From Comamonas sp. lk (GTDB lineage: Bacteria > Pseudomonadota > Gammaproteobacteria > Burkholderiales > Burkholderiaceae_C), in NCBI GenBank assembly GCA_945860595.1, contig CAMAQV010000005.1, positions 35,905 through 99,904 of the forward strand: a DNA stretch of 64,000 nt, read 5' to 3'. The position numbers and the translations under genes were made by a program. The stretch's first letter is position 1. Each line of letters starts with the position of its first letter. Positions 48,604 to 57,557 of this stretch are shown in pieces. Under the pieces are notes generated by a model. That model made no database searches and was not told the DNA's origin. It worked only from the letters and a program-made list of their open reading frames with translations.

Positions 48604-49581
48604 ATGGAGTTTTTCATCACCACGGCGCTCAATGGCCTGAGCTATGGCCTGATGCTGTTCATGCTCAGCGCCGGCCTGACCCTGACCTTCAGCATGATGG
48701 GTGTGCTCAATTTCGCCCATGCGAGTTTTTACATGCTGGGCGCGTACCTGGGTTTCAGTATCGCGCACAGATGGGGGTTCTGGGCTGCGCTGGTACTTGC
48801 CCCCTTGGCGGTAGGTGTGCTGGGCGCACTGTTTGAACGCCTGTGCTTGCGCCGGGTCCATGCGCTCGGTCACGTGCCGGAGTTGCTAGTGACCTTTGGC
48901 CTGTCCTACGTAGTGCTCGAAATCGTGCAGCTGATCTGGGGCCGCTCGGCCTTGGACTTCCGCGTTCCCGCGCTGCTGCAAGGCCCGGCATTCACGCTGG
49001 TGCAGCGTGCCGGCGAGGGCTTGGGTGTGGTGTGGGGCGCGCCGCCCGATGGTGTGTGCAGCCTGGCCGATGCCGCCCTGGGAGTCTCGTGTTCACCGTT
49101 TCCCGCCACACGCGCGCTGATGGTGGTGGTGTCCTTGCTGATGCTGGCGGTAATCGCTGCGCTGCTGACCCGCACCCGTACCGGTCTGGTGGTGCGCGCA
49201 GCGCTGACCCATCCCGAAATGGTCAACAGCCTGGGGCACGACCTGCCGCGCCTGCACATGCTGCTCTTTGGCGCAGGGGCTGCGCTGGCCGCGCTGGCTG
49301 GTGTGGTGGGCGGCAGTACCTATCTGACCGAGCCCGGCATGGCTACGAGTATGGGGGTCATGGTGTTTGTGGTCGTTGTGGTGGGCGGGTTGGGGTCCCT
49401 GCGCGGGTCGTTTGCCGCCTCACTTCTGATCGGGTTGTTGCAAACTGCAGCCGTCGCGGCCGATGTGCCCTTCTTGCCTGGCGTAACGCTGGCCCGGCTG
49501 GCACCAGCGCTGCCCTTTGTGTTGATGCTGTTCATGCTGGTGCTGCGTCCGCAGGGCTTGCTGGGTCGGCGGTTGGGTTGA
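48604..49581 (+). CDS. livH: Branched-chain amino acid-type ABC transporter permease
   Basis: A LivH-like inner-membrane subunit of 325 residues. It starts with FITTALNGLSYGLMLFMLSAGLTL, a family hallmark, then MMGVLNFAHASFYMLGAY and the cytoplasmic loop ALTHPEMVNSLGHDLPRLHM. Eight or so hydrophobic segments are visible. It follows the acyl-CoA ligase by 41 bp. In catabolic clusters like this, Liv transporters often carry organic acids instead of amino acids. Confidence 0.92.
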   Translation: MEFFITTALNGLSYGLMLFMLSAGLTLTFSMMGVLNFAHASFYMLGAYLGFSIAHRWGFWAALVLAPLAVGVLGALFERLCLRRVHALGHVPELLVTFGLSYVVLEIVQLIWGRSALDFRVPALLQGPAFTLVQRAGEGLGVVWGAPPDGVCSLADAALGVSCSPFPATRALMVVVSLLMLAVIAALLTRTRTGLVVRAALTHPEMVNSLGHDLPRLHMLLFGAGAALAALAGVVGGSTYLTEPGMATSMGVMVFVVVVVGGLGSLRGSFAASLLIGLLQTAAVAADVPFLPGVTLARLAPALPFVLMLFMLVLRPQGLLGRRLG

Positions 49582-49586
49582 GCCGT

Positions 49587-50870
49587 ATGCACGTTGGGTC
49601 TTGCTGGCGCGACTGGATGGTCTGGCCCGTGTGCGCCGTGCTGCTGGTGTGTGCGCCCTTGCTTTTCAGCGGCAGCTTTGCGCTGGCCCTGCTGTCGCAA
49701 ATGGGTATTTCCATCGTTGCCTGCTTGTCCTTCAACCTGCTGTTCGGGCAGGGCGGCATGCTCAGTTTCGGTCATGCGGTGTATGCCGGTCTGGGTGGTT
49801 TTTTCGCCATGCACGCGCTCAATGTTTTCAGTGCGGGCGCGGGCTGGTTGCCGGTGTCGCTGGTGCCGCTGTGTGGCGGTCTGGGCGGGGCGGCATGTGC
49901 TGCGGTGCTCGGCTATGCCAGCACGCGGCGCGCGGGCAGCAGCTTTGCGATGATCACCTTGGGTTTGGGCGAACTGGTGTATGCGCTGACCACGCTGCTG
50001 CCGGGATTTTTCGGAGGCGAGGCTGGGATCGCGGGCAACCGGGTCAACGGCCAGGTGGTCTGGGGGCTGAGTTTCGGGCCGACGATAGAGCTGTACTACC
50101 TGCTGGCGTTGTACACCCTGATCTGCGCGCTTCTGATGTACCTGTTTACCCGTACACCGCTGGGGCAGCTGCTGCAGGCGGTACGCGACAACCCGCAGCG
50201 GGTCGCGTCGATTGGCTACGACCCGCAGCGGGTACGGTACCTGGCCATGCTGCTGGCTGGCTTTTTCGCTGGCATCTCGGGCGGTATGGCAGCGCTGCAT
50301 TTTGAGATCGTCAATGCCGAGGCGGTGGGTTCGGCCCGCTCTGCGGCGTATCTGGTGTTCACAGTGCTCGGTGGCTCGGCCAACTTTGCCGGACCGGTGC
50401 TGGGTGGTGTGTTGATGGTCGTGTGCACCGTACTGCTCAGCGCCGGGACGAAGGCCTGGCTGTTGTACCTGGGGTTGGGCTTTGTGCTGGTGGTGGTGTA
50501 TGCGCCCGGTGGTCTGGCCGGGGTGCTGGCGCAGCAAGTGCGTCTGGCGCACAGCGGCCGACTGATGCCCTTGCTGCCCTGCTATGGCGCGCTGGCTGCG
50601 TGCGCTGCGGTGGCGCTTTGGGGTGCGGCGCTGGCTATCGAGATGCTGTACCACCAGCAACTCCACGCCGCCAGCGCAAGCGCATTCACTTTTCTCGGCC
50701 TGGTGCTGGACACTGCCGCGCCCGGGAGCTGGCTGACTGCGCTGGGCCTGCTGTTGGCCGGTGGCTTGCCGTGGGTATGGTTGTACCCACGGTGTGCGGC
50801 GCGCTATGCGCAAGCCAAGGCTGCATCGGGGTCTGGCGCACAACCGACCCTTGCGCGGGGAATCGGGTGA
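49587..50870 (+). CDS. livM: Branched-chain amino acid-type ABC transporter permease with C-terminal extension
   Basis: A LivM-like permease of 427 residues, roughly 100 more than the usual core. The core has FNLLFGQGGMLSFGHAVYAGLG, SFAMITLGLGELVYAL, and AVRDNPQRVASIGYDPQRVRYLAM. After the normal end (VYAPGGLAGVLAQQ) the protein continues with two more hydrophobic segments (YGALAACAAVALWGAALAIE; WLTALGLLLAGGLPWVWLYP) and a basic tail. The start ATG 49587 lies 5 bp after livH, and the stop overlaps livG (GTGA). The role of the extension is unknown. Confidence 0.9.
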   Translation: MHVGSCWRDWMVWPVCAVLLVCAPLLFSGSFALALLSQMGISIVACLSFNLLFGQGGMLSFGHAVYAGLGGFFAMHALNVFSAGAGWLPVSLVPLCGGLGGAACAAVLGYASTRRAGSSFAMITLGLGELVYALTTLLPGFFGGEAGIAGNRVNGQVVWGLSFGPTIELYYLLALYTLICALLMYLFTRTPLGQLLQAVRDNPQRVASIGYDPQRVRYLAMLLAGFFAGISGGMAALHFEIVNAEAVGSARSAAYLVFTVLGGSANFAGPVLGGVLMVVCTVLLSAGTKAWLLYLGLGFVLVVVYAPGGLAGVLAQQVRLAHSGRLMPLLPCYGALAACAAVALWGAALAIEMLYHQQLHAASASAFTFLGLVLDTAAPGSWLTALGLLLAGGLPWVWLYPRCAARYAQAKAASGSGAQPTLARGIG

Positions 50871-51619
50871 CGCCACCCCCGGCGCTGGCCTTGCGGGCGC
50901 TGCACAAGCGTTTCGGTGCCACCGAGGTCGTCTGCGGCGTCGATTTGTGTGTGCAAGCGGGTGAGCGGGTGGCGCTGATTGGCCCCAACGGTGCGGGCAA
51001 ATCCACGCTGTTCAACCTGATCAGCGGGCATACCTTGCCCAGCGCTGGGATGGTTGAACTGCATGGGCGCAGCATTACCGGTTTGCAGCCCTTTGAGATC
51101 GCCCGCTTGGGGCTGGCGCGCAGCTTTCAAATCAGCAATGTGTTTCCTCAACTCAGCGTGTACGAGAACCTGCGCTGCAGCGTGCTGTGGAGCCTGGGCT
51201 ACGGCTATACCGTATTGCGGCTGCTCGGCTCTTTGCTTGACGCCAAGACCCGTACCGATGCGCTCATGGAGCGCGTGGGTTTGACCGCGCAAGCACAGAC
51301 CCCGGCCGTGCATCTTCCCTATGCGCAGCAGCGCGCGCTGGAACTGGGAATCACTCTGGGCAGCGGGGCCGATGTGGTGTTGCTCGACGAGCCTACGGCC
51401 GGCATGAACCGTTCCGAGGCGGCGCATTTCACCGGGTTGATCCGTAGCGCCACAGTGGGAAAAACCCTGCTGCTGGTGGAGCACGACATGGAGGTGGTCA
51501 CCGAACTCGCCGACACCATTGCCGTCCTGGTGCAGGGACGCATCATCGCGTTCGGTGCGCCGCAGGCGGTACGTGCCGACCCGGTTGTACAAGCGGCCTA
51601 TCTCGGAACGGGGGTCTGA
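50867..51619 (+). CDS. livG: Liv-type ABC transporter ATPase with atypical signature motif
   Basis: A 250-residue ATPase. Walker A is canonical, GPNGAGKST (K45), Walker B is VVLLDEPTAGM and the H-loop is VEHD. The ABC signature reads LPYAQ rather than the LSYGQ/LSGGQ expected, losing both the serine and the glycine that contact ATP across the dimer. The start is GTG 50867, overlapping the livM stop. It should pair with LivF. Confidence 0.93.
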   Translation: MTPPPALALRALHKRFGATEVVCGVDLCVQAGERVALIGPNGAGKSTLFNLISGHTLPSAGMVELHGRSITGLQPFEIARLGLARSFQISNVFPQLSVYENLRCSVLWSLGYGYTVLRLLGSLLDAKTRTDALMERVGLTAQAQTPAVHLPYAQQRALELGITLGSGADVVLLDEPTAGMNRSEAAHFTGLIRSATVGKTLLLVEHDMEVVTELADTIAVLVQGRIIAFGAPQAVRADPVVQAAYLGTGV

Positions 51620-51621
51620 CT

Positions 51622-52335
51622 ATGGACGCGGATAAGCCTGCTCTTGAGATCACCGGTCTGCAAGCCTGGTACGGCACAAGCCAGGTCCTGCATGGTGTCG
51701 ATGGCCGGGTGGGTGCGGGTGAAATTGTGGCGGTCTTGGGGCGCAACGGCGCGGGCCGCTCCACGCTGGCGCGCGCCATCATGGGCTGGGTGCAGTGCAC
51801 CGGCAGCGTGCGGGTGCACGGTCACGAGATGCTGGGCCAGCCTGTCCATGCGCGCGCGCGTGCCGGCTTGGGCTATGTGCCCGAGAGCCGCGACGTATTC
51901 CCCAGCCTGAGCGTGCAGCACAACCTGGCCTTGGGCAAAAAGCCCGGCCAGCGCCAGCCGCGCTGGACCTTCGCTGATATGTACCGCCTGTTCCCGCAAC
52001 TGGCCTTGCGCCGCGATACCCCCGCCGGCGTCCTGTCCGGCGGCGAGCAGCAGATGTTGGCGCTGGCGCGTACGCTCATGGGTGACCCAGATGTGCTTAT
52101 TGTGGACGAGCCGACTGAAGGACTCGCGCCCCAGTTGGTGCAACAGGTGGCCGATTTTTTTTGCGACCTGCGCGGGCGCGGCGTATCGGTGCTGCTGATT
52201 GAGCAAAAGCTGGCGCTGGCGCTGCGCATCGCCGACCGCTGCCTGCTCATGGGCCACGGCCGCGTGGTGTTTGCGGGGCCGCCAGCAGCTCTGTCTGCGG
52301 ATGCTGAGTTGCGTCGGGAATGGTTGGAGGTGTGA
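51622..52335 (+). CDS. livF: Liv-type ABC transporter ATPase with Arg in Walker A
   Basis: A 237-residue ATPase with LivF-type features (YVPESRDVFPSLSVQHNL, PTEGLAP). The signature LSGGEQQ and Walker B VLIVDEP are normal. Walker A reads GRNGAGRST: the invariant lysine is replaced by arginine (R46, codon CGC). Combined with the altered LivG signature, this makes one of the two ATP sites of the heterodimer degenerate. It starts 2 bp after livG and ends 62 bp before the next gene. Confidence 0.93.
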   Translation: MDADKPALEITGLQAWYGTSQVLHGVDGRVGAGEIVAVLGRNGAGRSTLARAIMGWVQCTGSVRVHGHEMLGQPVHARARAGLGYVPESRDVFPSLSVQHNLALGKKPGQRQPRWTFADMYRLFPQLALRRDTPAGVLSGGEQQMLALARTLMGDPDVLIVDEPTEGLAPQLVQQVADFFCDLRGRGVSVLLIEQKLALALRIADRCLLMGHGRVVFAGPPAALSADAELRREWLEV

Positions 52336-52397
52336 AGTGTGGTGGCCGCCAAACCCTGACAATGGCTGATTTGGTGTTCGCACACAAAGGACTCCCC

Positions 52398-54497
52398 ATG
52401 CATGCCGATTACCAGCTCCACGGTGACGTGGCCCTCATCACCCTGAACAACCCTCCTGTTAACGGGTTGGGCTACGAGACCCGGGCGGCCCTCATGGGCG
52501 CCCTGGCCAAGGCACTGGCCGATACGTCGGCGAAGGCCATCGTCATTACTGGGGCTGGCAAGGTCTTTTGCGGCGGTGCGGACATCCGCGAGTTCGACAC
52601 CCCGGCGGCTTTTCAGGAGCCGAATTTGCACACGGTGATCACTGCGCTGGAGCAGTCCGTCAAACCGGTGCTCGCGGCCATCCACGGCACGGTCATGGGC
52701 GGCGGGCTGGAGCTGGCGCTGGCTTGCCACTACCGCATCGCCACGCCGGGCACGCAAGTGGCTATGCCCGAGGTCAAACTGGGGCTGCTGCCTGGTGCCG
52801 GGGGCACGCAGCGGCTGCCGCGTGTGCTGGGGGTGGAGGTGGCGCTCAATATGATTCTCAGTGGCGAGGCCGTGCCCAGCGAGCGGCTGGCGGCCTTACC
52901 CGGCCAAAGCCTGTTCCAGCGCCTGAGTGCGAGCGCGGATTCGCTGCTGGACGAGGCCCTGGCTTTTGCCCGTGATGTTGCTGCTGCCCGCCCGCTGCCC
53001 CTGGTGCGTGCGCGGCCCTGCAGCCATCCGCAGGGCGAGGCCTACTTTCAGTTTGCGCGCAATATGCTGCGCCCGTCGACCCAAAATCTGCCTGCGCCGC
53101 TGCACTGCGTGGACGCGGTGCAGGCAGCTACCGGCCCGGACTTCGGCGCCGGGCTGGCCACTGAGCGCAGCCTGTTTGAGCGGCTGATGGCCACGCCGCA
53201 AAGCCGGGCGCTGCGTCACCTGTTTGTGGCCGAACGCGCGGCGACCAAGATTGCGGATGTGCCGCCGGGTACGGCGCTGCGCCCGGTGGCGTCGGTGGCC
53301 ATCATCGGCGCGGGCACCATGGGCAGTGGCATCGCCATGAATTTTCTGAACGCCGGTATCCCGGTGCAGCTGCTGGAGCGGCAGCCCGAGGCCTTGGAGC
53401 GCGGCATAGCCACCATGCGCCGCAATTACGAAGCGCAGATAGCCAAGGGCAAGCTCACGCCGGAGGCGCTTGCGCAGCGCATGGCGTTGCTGCGCACCAC
53501 GCTGCGCTACGAGGATCTGGCGCAGGCCGATCTGGTGATTGAGGCGGTGTTCGAAGACATGGACGTCAAGGCAGCAGTGTTTGGCGAACTGGACCGGGTG
53601 ATGAAGCCCGGCGCCATCCTCGCGTCCAACACCTCCACGCTGGATGTGAACCGGATTGCCGCCTGCACGCAGCGTCCGCAGGACGTGGTCGGCCTGCATT
53701 TTTTCAGCCCCGCCAATGTGATGCAACTGCTGGAAGTGGTACGCGGCGGCAAGACGGCGCCCGATGTGCTGGCCACCGTGATGGCGCTGGCCAAGAGGAT
53801 ACGCAAAACGGCGGTGGTGTCGGGCGTGTGCGATGGCTTTATCGGCAACCGCATGGTCGAACAGTACCTGCGCCAAGCCGGGTTCTTGCTGGACGAGGGA
53901 TGCAGCCCGCAGCAGGTGGACAAAGCCATGGAAGCCTTTGGTATGGCGATGGGACCGTTTCGCATGAGCGACCTGGCCGGTAATGACATTGGCTGGGCCA
54001 TCCGCGAGCGCCGCGCCATCGAGAACCCCGGTATGCGCTACAGCCCAACGGCTGACGCCGTGTGCGAAATGGGGCGCTTTGGCCAAAAGACGGGCGCGGG
54101 CTGGTACGACTACCAGCCGGGCAAGCGCGACGCGATCCCCAGCGCCGAGGTCGCCGCCGCTATCGACGTCGTTCGCAGCGCGATGGGAATCACGCCGCGC
54201 AAGATCGGCGCGCAGGAGATCGTGCAGCGTCTGGTGTTTGCCCTGGTCAACGAGGCGGCGCACATTCTGGAGGAGGGCATCGCCATGCGTGCGGGCGATA
54301 TCGACATCGTCTACCTCTATGGCTACGGTTTTCCGGCTTTTCGCGGCGGGCCCATGCGCTATGCCGACGAGCTGGGCTTGTTCAGCGTGGCGCAGGCCAT
54401 GCAGCGCTTTGCAAGCAACCCGCATGCTGACCCTGCTTTTTGGCAACCGGCGCCCCTGCTGTCCCGTTTGGCCGCAAGCGGCAAGACTTTCAATTAA
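52398..54497 (+). CDS. FadB/FadJ-like enoyl-CoA hydratase / 3-hydroxyacyl-CoA dehydrogenase
   Basis: A two-domain beta-oxidation enzyme of 699 residues. The N-terminal crotonase domain has [11 protein letters not shown] (oxyanion hole) and catalytic glutamates E105 (GGGLELALA) and E125 ([14 protein letters not shown]). The dehydrogenase half begins near residue 300 with [12 protein letters not shown], then [15 protein letters not shown] and GFIGNRM. It hydrates an enoyl-CoA and oxidises the product with NAD+. ATG 52398 after AAAGGA is chosen; a longer frame to 52320 overlaps livF. The thiolase gene starts 10 bp later. Confidence 0.93.
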   Translation: MHADYQLHGDVALITLNNPPVNGLGYETRAALMGALAKALADTSAKAIVITGAGKVFCGGADIREFDTPAAFQEPNLHTVITALEQSVKPVLAAIHGTVMGGGLELALACHYRIATPGTQVAMPEVKLGLLPGAGGTQRLPRVLGVEVALNMILSGEAVPSERLAALPGQSLFQRLSASADSLLDEALAFARDVAAARPLPLVRARPCSHPQGEAYFQFARNMLRPSTQNLPAPLHCVDAVQAATGPDFGAGLATERSLFERLMATPQSRALRHLFVAERAATKIADVPPGTALRPVASVAIIGAGTMGSGIAMNFLNAGIPVQLLERQPEALERGIATMRRNYEAQIAKGKLTPEALAQRMALLRTTLRYEDLAQADLVIEAVFEDMDVKAAVFGELDRVMKPGAILASNTSTLDVNRIAACTQRPQDVVGLHFFSPANVMQLLEVVRGGKTAPDVLATVMALAKRIRKTAVVSGVCDGFIGNRMVEQYLRQAGFLLDEGCSPQQVDKAMEAFGMAMGPFRMSDLAGNDIGWAIRERRAIENPGMRYSPTADAVCEMGRFGQKTGAGWYDYQPGKRDAIPSAEVAAAIDVVRSAMGITPRKIGAQEIVQRLVFALVNEAAHILEEGIAMRAGDIDIVYLYGYGFPAFRGGPMRYADELGLFSVAQAMQRFASNPHADPAFWQPAPLLSRLAASGKTFN

Positions 54498-54507
54498 GGA
54501 TTTCCCC

Positions 54508-55683
54508 ATGAGCGCCGCCCTGATTGTTTCCACCGCCCGCACCCCTCTGACCAAAAGCTGGAAGGGCGCTTTCAATATGACCCATGGCGCAACCCTCGCC
54601 GGGCACGCCATTGCCCAGGCCATTGCACGTGCTGGTATCGATGCTGCCGAGGTGGACGACGTGCTGATGGGTTGCGCCTTTCCCGAGGGTGCGACCGGTT
54701 CCAACATCGCCCGCCAGGCCGCGTTGCGCGCCGGGTGCCCGGTGACGGTGTCGGGCCTGACCGTGAACCGTTTTTGTTCCTCGGGCGTGCAGACGATCGC
54801 CTTGGCCGCGCAGCGCGTGGTGGCCAACGAGGGTGATGTGTATGTCGCCGGTGGCGTGGAGTCCATCTCGTGTGTGCAGCAGGAGGCCAACCAGCACATG
54901 GCTACCGACCCCTGGCTGGTGCAGCACAAGCCGCAGATTTACTGGAACATGCTGCAAACCGCCGAGCAGGTTGCCAGCCGCTACCACATCAGCCGCGAAG
55001 CCATGGACATCTACGGCGCGCAAAGCCAGCAAAAAGCCAGCGCCGCGCTGCAAGCCCGGCTTTTTGTGGATGAGATCGCGCCCATCACCGTGACCATGGG
55101 CGTGGCCGACAAACAAACCGGCATGGTCACGCGTGAAGTGACCGTACGCGATGACGAAGGCATCCGCGCGGGTACCACCTTTGAAGGCATACACGGCCTG
55201 CGCTCCGCGCTACCTGGCGGCTTGGTGTCGGCCGGCAATGCCAGCCAGTTTTCCGACGGCGCCGGTGCGGTGGTGGTGATGCACGAGCGCCTGGTGGCGC
55301 AGCGCGGCCTGCAGCCGCTGGGGCGCTTTCTGGGTTTTGCCGTGGCCGGGTGTGAGCCCGACGAGATGGGCATAGGCCCCGTGTTTGCGGTGCCCAAGGT
55401 GCTGGCGCGGCTGGGTCTGAAGGTCAGCGACATCGACCTGTGGGAACTCAATGAAGCCTTTGCGGTGCAGGTGCTCTACTGCCGCGACAAGCTGGGCATC
55501 CCCCCCGAGGCGCTCAACGTCAACGGCGGCGCGATTGCGGTGGGCCACCCCTATGGCGCCAGCGGTCAACGGTTAACCGGACACGCCCTGATTGAAGGCA
55601 AACGCCGTGGTGCCAAGCGCGTCTGCGTCACCATGTGCATAGGCGGGGGCATGGGCGCGGCAGGGGTGTTCGAGGTTTTGTGA
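54508..55683 (+). CDS. Acetyl-CoA acyltransferase (thiolase)
   Basis: Cleaves 3-ketoacyl-CoA with CoA to complete a beta-oxidation turn. The 391-residue protein has the acyl-accepting C90 (NRFCSSG), H347 (GHPYGASG) and C377 (MCIGGGMG), with [11 protein letters not shown]. It lies 10 bp after the FadB-like gene and ends the acid-degradation cluster. Chain-length specificity cannot be read. Confidence 0.94.
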   Translation: MSAALIVSTARTPLTKSWKGAFNMTHGATLAGHAIAQAIARAGIDAAEVDDVLMGCAFPEGATGSNIARQAALRAGCPVTVSGLTVNRFCSSGVQTIALAAQRVVANEGDVYVAGGVESISCVQQEANQHMATDPWLVQHKPQIYWNMLQTAEQVASRYHISREAMDIYGAQSQQKASAALQARLFVDEIAPITVTMGVADKQTGMVTREVTVRDDEGIRAGTTFEGIHGLRSALPGGLVSAGNASQFSDGAGAVVVMHERLVAQRGLQPLGRFLGFAVAGCEPDEMGIGPVFAVPKVLARLGLKVSDIDLWELNEAFAVQVLYCRDKLGIPPEALNVNGGAIAVGHPYGASGQRLTGHALIEGKRRGAKRVCVTMCIGGGMGAAGVFEVL

Positions 55684-55766
55684 ATCTGCCCGCTAGGCTG
55701 GATCGAAAAGCGTCAAAAATCCGACTATGACCGCCAGCAAGCGCTGGTGGCATATTGTTTGCGTGG

Positions 55767-55798
55767 TGCATGGTTTTCACCCAAAAGAAAACCATGCA
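55767..55798 (+). promoter_or_regulatory. Perfect hairpin enclosing the start codon of the first pilin gene
   Basis: A 12-bp perfect inverted repeat, TGCATGGTTTTC (55767-55778) and GAAAACCATGCA (55787-55798), with an 8-base loop. Each arm contains an in-frame ATG (55770 and 55794). In mRNA the stem would bury both candidate start codons of the fimbrial gene, so it could limit translation. It is not a terminator, as no T-run follows. Confidence 0.75.
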
Positions 55799-56348
55799 TT
55801 CGTTGGAAATAAAGAGCTGTGTCGTGGCTTGTGTGCTCGCAGGCATAGTGACTGCGTCGATGGCGCAAACGGGCACTGTGGGTTTTACCGGCATGGTCGT
55901 AAGTCCCACCTGTGTTTCAACGGTGTCCGGCGTCGGGGTATCCAGCAGCATGGCCACGATTAATTTGCCGCAGGTATCAACTTCCCATCCCGCACCGGTT
56001 GGTGATACCTATGGGAGAACCGCGTTCACACTGGGCATGAGCAACTGTGCGGCCATCCCATCGGTGGCTCCCAGGGTTTCGATCACCACATACCAGACAG
56101 TTGATGGGTATATCGCGAGCGGCATCAAAAATCTGGTTATCGAGCTGGGAACCGAGACGACCACCGATACCCAAACAATATCCACGCCCATGCCTGTCGC
56201 CCACAACCCGGGCACCGGATTCACTCCAGCCAAGGAATACATACAGAATGGCTTTTATATTCAGTACCGTGCTGTTGCGGGCGACACCGGTTCGGAAGTG
56301 GCACCTCCCGCATCTCCCGCCATCACGATCAATCTGATTTACGTGTAA
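55794..56348 (+). CDS. Fimbrial major subunit-like protein (pilin 1)
   Basis: A 184-residue exported protein with signal peptide CVVACVLAGIVTASMAQ. The mature form starts TGTVGFTGMVVSPTCVSTVSG, the pilin pattern with a first cysteine, and a second cysteine in MSNCAAIP for the disulfide. It ends in beta-strand ITINLIYV, the usual donor-strand-type end. Start is uncertain: ATG 55794, or ATG 55770 (MVFTQKKTMHSL), which would add two lysines to the signal peptide; both lie in a hairpin. Lower GC than neighbours. Confidence 0.78.
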   Translation: MHSLEIKSCVVACVLAGIVTASMAQTGTVGFTGMVVSPTCVSTVSGVGVSSSMATINLPQVSTSHPAPVGDTYGRTAFTLGMSNCAAIPSVAPRVSITTYQTVDGYIASGIKNLVIELGTETTTDTQTISTPMPVAHNPGTGFTPAKEYIQNGFYIQYRAVAGDTGSEVAPPASPAITINLIYV

Positions 56349-56834
56349 CACCGGGTTTATCCAGCCTGTATTTTTTTAATCACGTACCCGGCAGGGGCAA
56401 GGTCATTCGGAGGAACCGGCAGACCACGGTTTGCCGGCAGGCGCTGCCGCGCCTTCGTCTGATCGGGCCAGCACCTTAGCGACGACAACACGTATGCGCG
56501 ACGCAGCTGCGCGCCTCCAAGCGACCGCCGTTCGCTGAATTACTCACTGTTTTCCAACAAAAAACCTTTTTTTTCACCCTTATGGGGGATACGGGCGTGT
56601 GCTGTGCCGTGGAAAACTGCATTCCGTCAGCCAAAGACCTTTGCGGGTATCTGGAGCAAAGCCCGAGATGGCGCAACCGAGCGCAGGGCAGCTTCAGGTG
56701 ATTCACGGGAGTACGCAAACACATCAAAAGTGTGGGGTTCATGGAAGAAGACGGTCGCTTTCACCAATGGGGTGTTTGCGGTAAGTGCAGGGGCATTTCA
56801 CGTGACGGGTTTATTTTTTATCAAGGAGAGCATC
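56349..56834. other. Long intergenic region between the two pilin genes
   Basis: 486 bp with no convincing gene. An imperfect inverted repeat (CCGGCAGAC / GTTTGCCGG, about 56416-56437) follows the first pilin but lacks a T-run. A run of eight T lies near 56570. Open frames here have no family resemblance. The length suggests that the second pilin has its own promoter or long leader, but no clear -35/-10 pair was found. Confidence 0.6.
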
Positions 56835-57389
56835 ATGAATGTATTGAAGGCGAAAAACTATTTGCTCGGCTTCGGGCTGGCATTGATGGGGGTGGGGTCG
56901 ATGGCGCAGACGGCAGCGGTAAGCTTTTCCGGCGCTGTGAACAGTGCAAGTTGCGTACTCACTGTGAGCGCCACTGGAGGTACCCAGACGCAAGCTACGA
57001 GCTTTACTTTACCAACCGCATCCAGTTCAGCGCTGGGTGCCTCGGGGAATACAGCCGGTAAAACGACTTTTTATATGGGTGTGACTAGTTGTTCTACTGC
57101 AGCCGCCATTACGCCAAAACTGTACTTGTCATCGGCTGGAGCATCTAACGGTTATTTGACCACCGGTATCACGAATGTCGTTTTAGAGTTGCTCGACGCG
57201 TCAGGCAACTCCCTGAGTTTGACGTCTTCGCCTACGGCCTATCCAGGAACCACGTGGGCTTCTTTTACCCCGGCGGCGACGGGGACGTATTACGAAAAGT
57301 CTTTCTCTGTTCAGTATCGGGCTACAGGCACCGGTGGATCAGGAACTGTGTCGGGTGCATCGATGACTGTGGCTCTTCTTTATTCGTGA
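56835..57389 (+). CDS. Fimbrial major subunit-like protein (pilin 2)
   Basis: A 184-residue pilin, the same length as pilin 1 and paralogous to it. Signal peptide LLGFGLALMGVGSMAQ; mature start TAAVSFSGAVNSASCVLTVSA; second cysteine in GVTSCSTAA; end strand MTVALLYS. Shared features with pilin 1 include TGITNVVLEL versus SGIKNLVIEL and FSVQYRA versus FYIQYRA. Strong ribosome-binding site AAGGAGAG before ATG 56835, unlike pilin 1, so this copy is probably the abundant subunit. Confidence 0.82.
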   Translation: MNVLKAKNYLLGFGLALMGVGSMAQTAAVSFSGAVNSASCVLTVSATGGTQTQATSFTLPTASSSALGASGNTAGKTTFYMGVTSCSTAAAITPKLYLSSAGASNGYLTTGITNVVLELLDASGNSLSLTSSPTAYPGTTWASFTPAATGTYYEKSFSVQYRATGTGGSGTVSGASMTVALLYS

Positions 57390-57431
57390 TTCGCTTCCCA
57401 GGCTGGTTTGAAAAAGAGTGTGCGTCCCTAA

Positions 57432-57458
57432 GCCAAGCCTTTTTTATCCGGGCTTGGC
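57432..57458 (+). promoter_or_regulatory. Hairpin between pilin 2 and the chaperone gene
   Basis: GCCAAGCC (57432-57439) pairs with GGCTTGGC (57451-57458) around an 11-base T-rich loop. No T-run follows the stem. Stems at this position are common in pilus operons, where they lower expression of chaperone and usher relative to the main pilin by partial termination or by protecting pilin mRNA ends. Function inferred. Confidence 0.45.
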
Positions 57459-57557
57459 ATCCTTCCCTCCCCCTGTATGTAGCACCGCAACCCATTGCAT
57501 CTGGGATGCGCCTGCCCCGCATGCGCAGGTCCTATTTGTTCTCCGTTGGAGCCCCTC

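Noticed and set aside
51742..51768. LivF Walker A arginine as a sequencing error or pseudogene
   Set aside because: The reading frame and all other motifs are intact, and the matching change in LivG suggests a real trait.
56416..56437. Inverted repeat after pilin 1 as a terminator
   Set aside because: The stem has a mismatch and no T-run follows.
56476..56742. An 88-codon minus-strand frame between the two pilin genes
   Set aside because: No homology-like features, odd composition and no ribosome-binding site.
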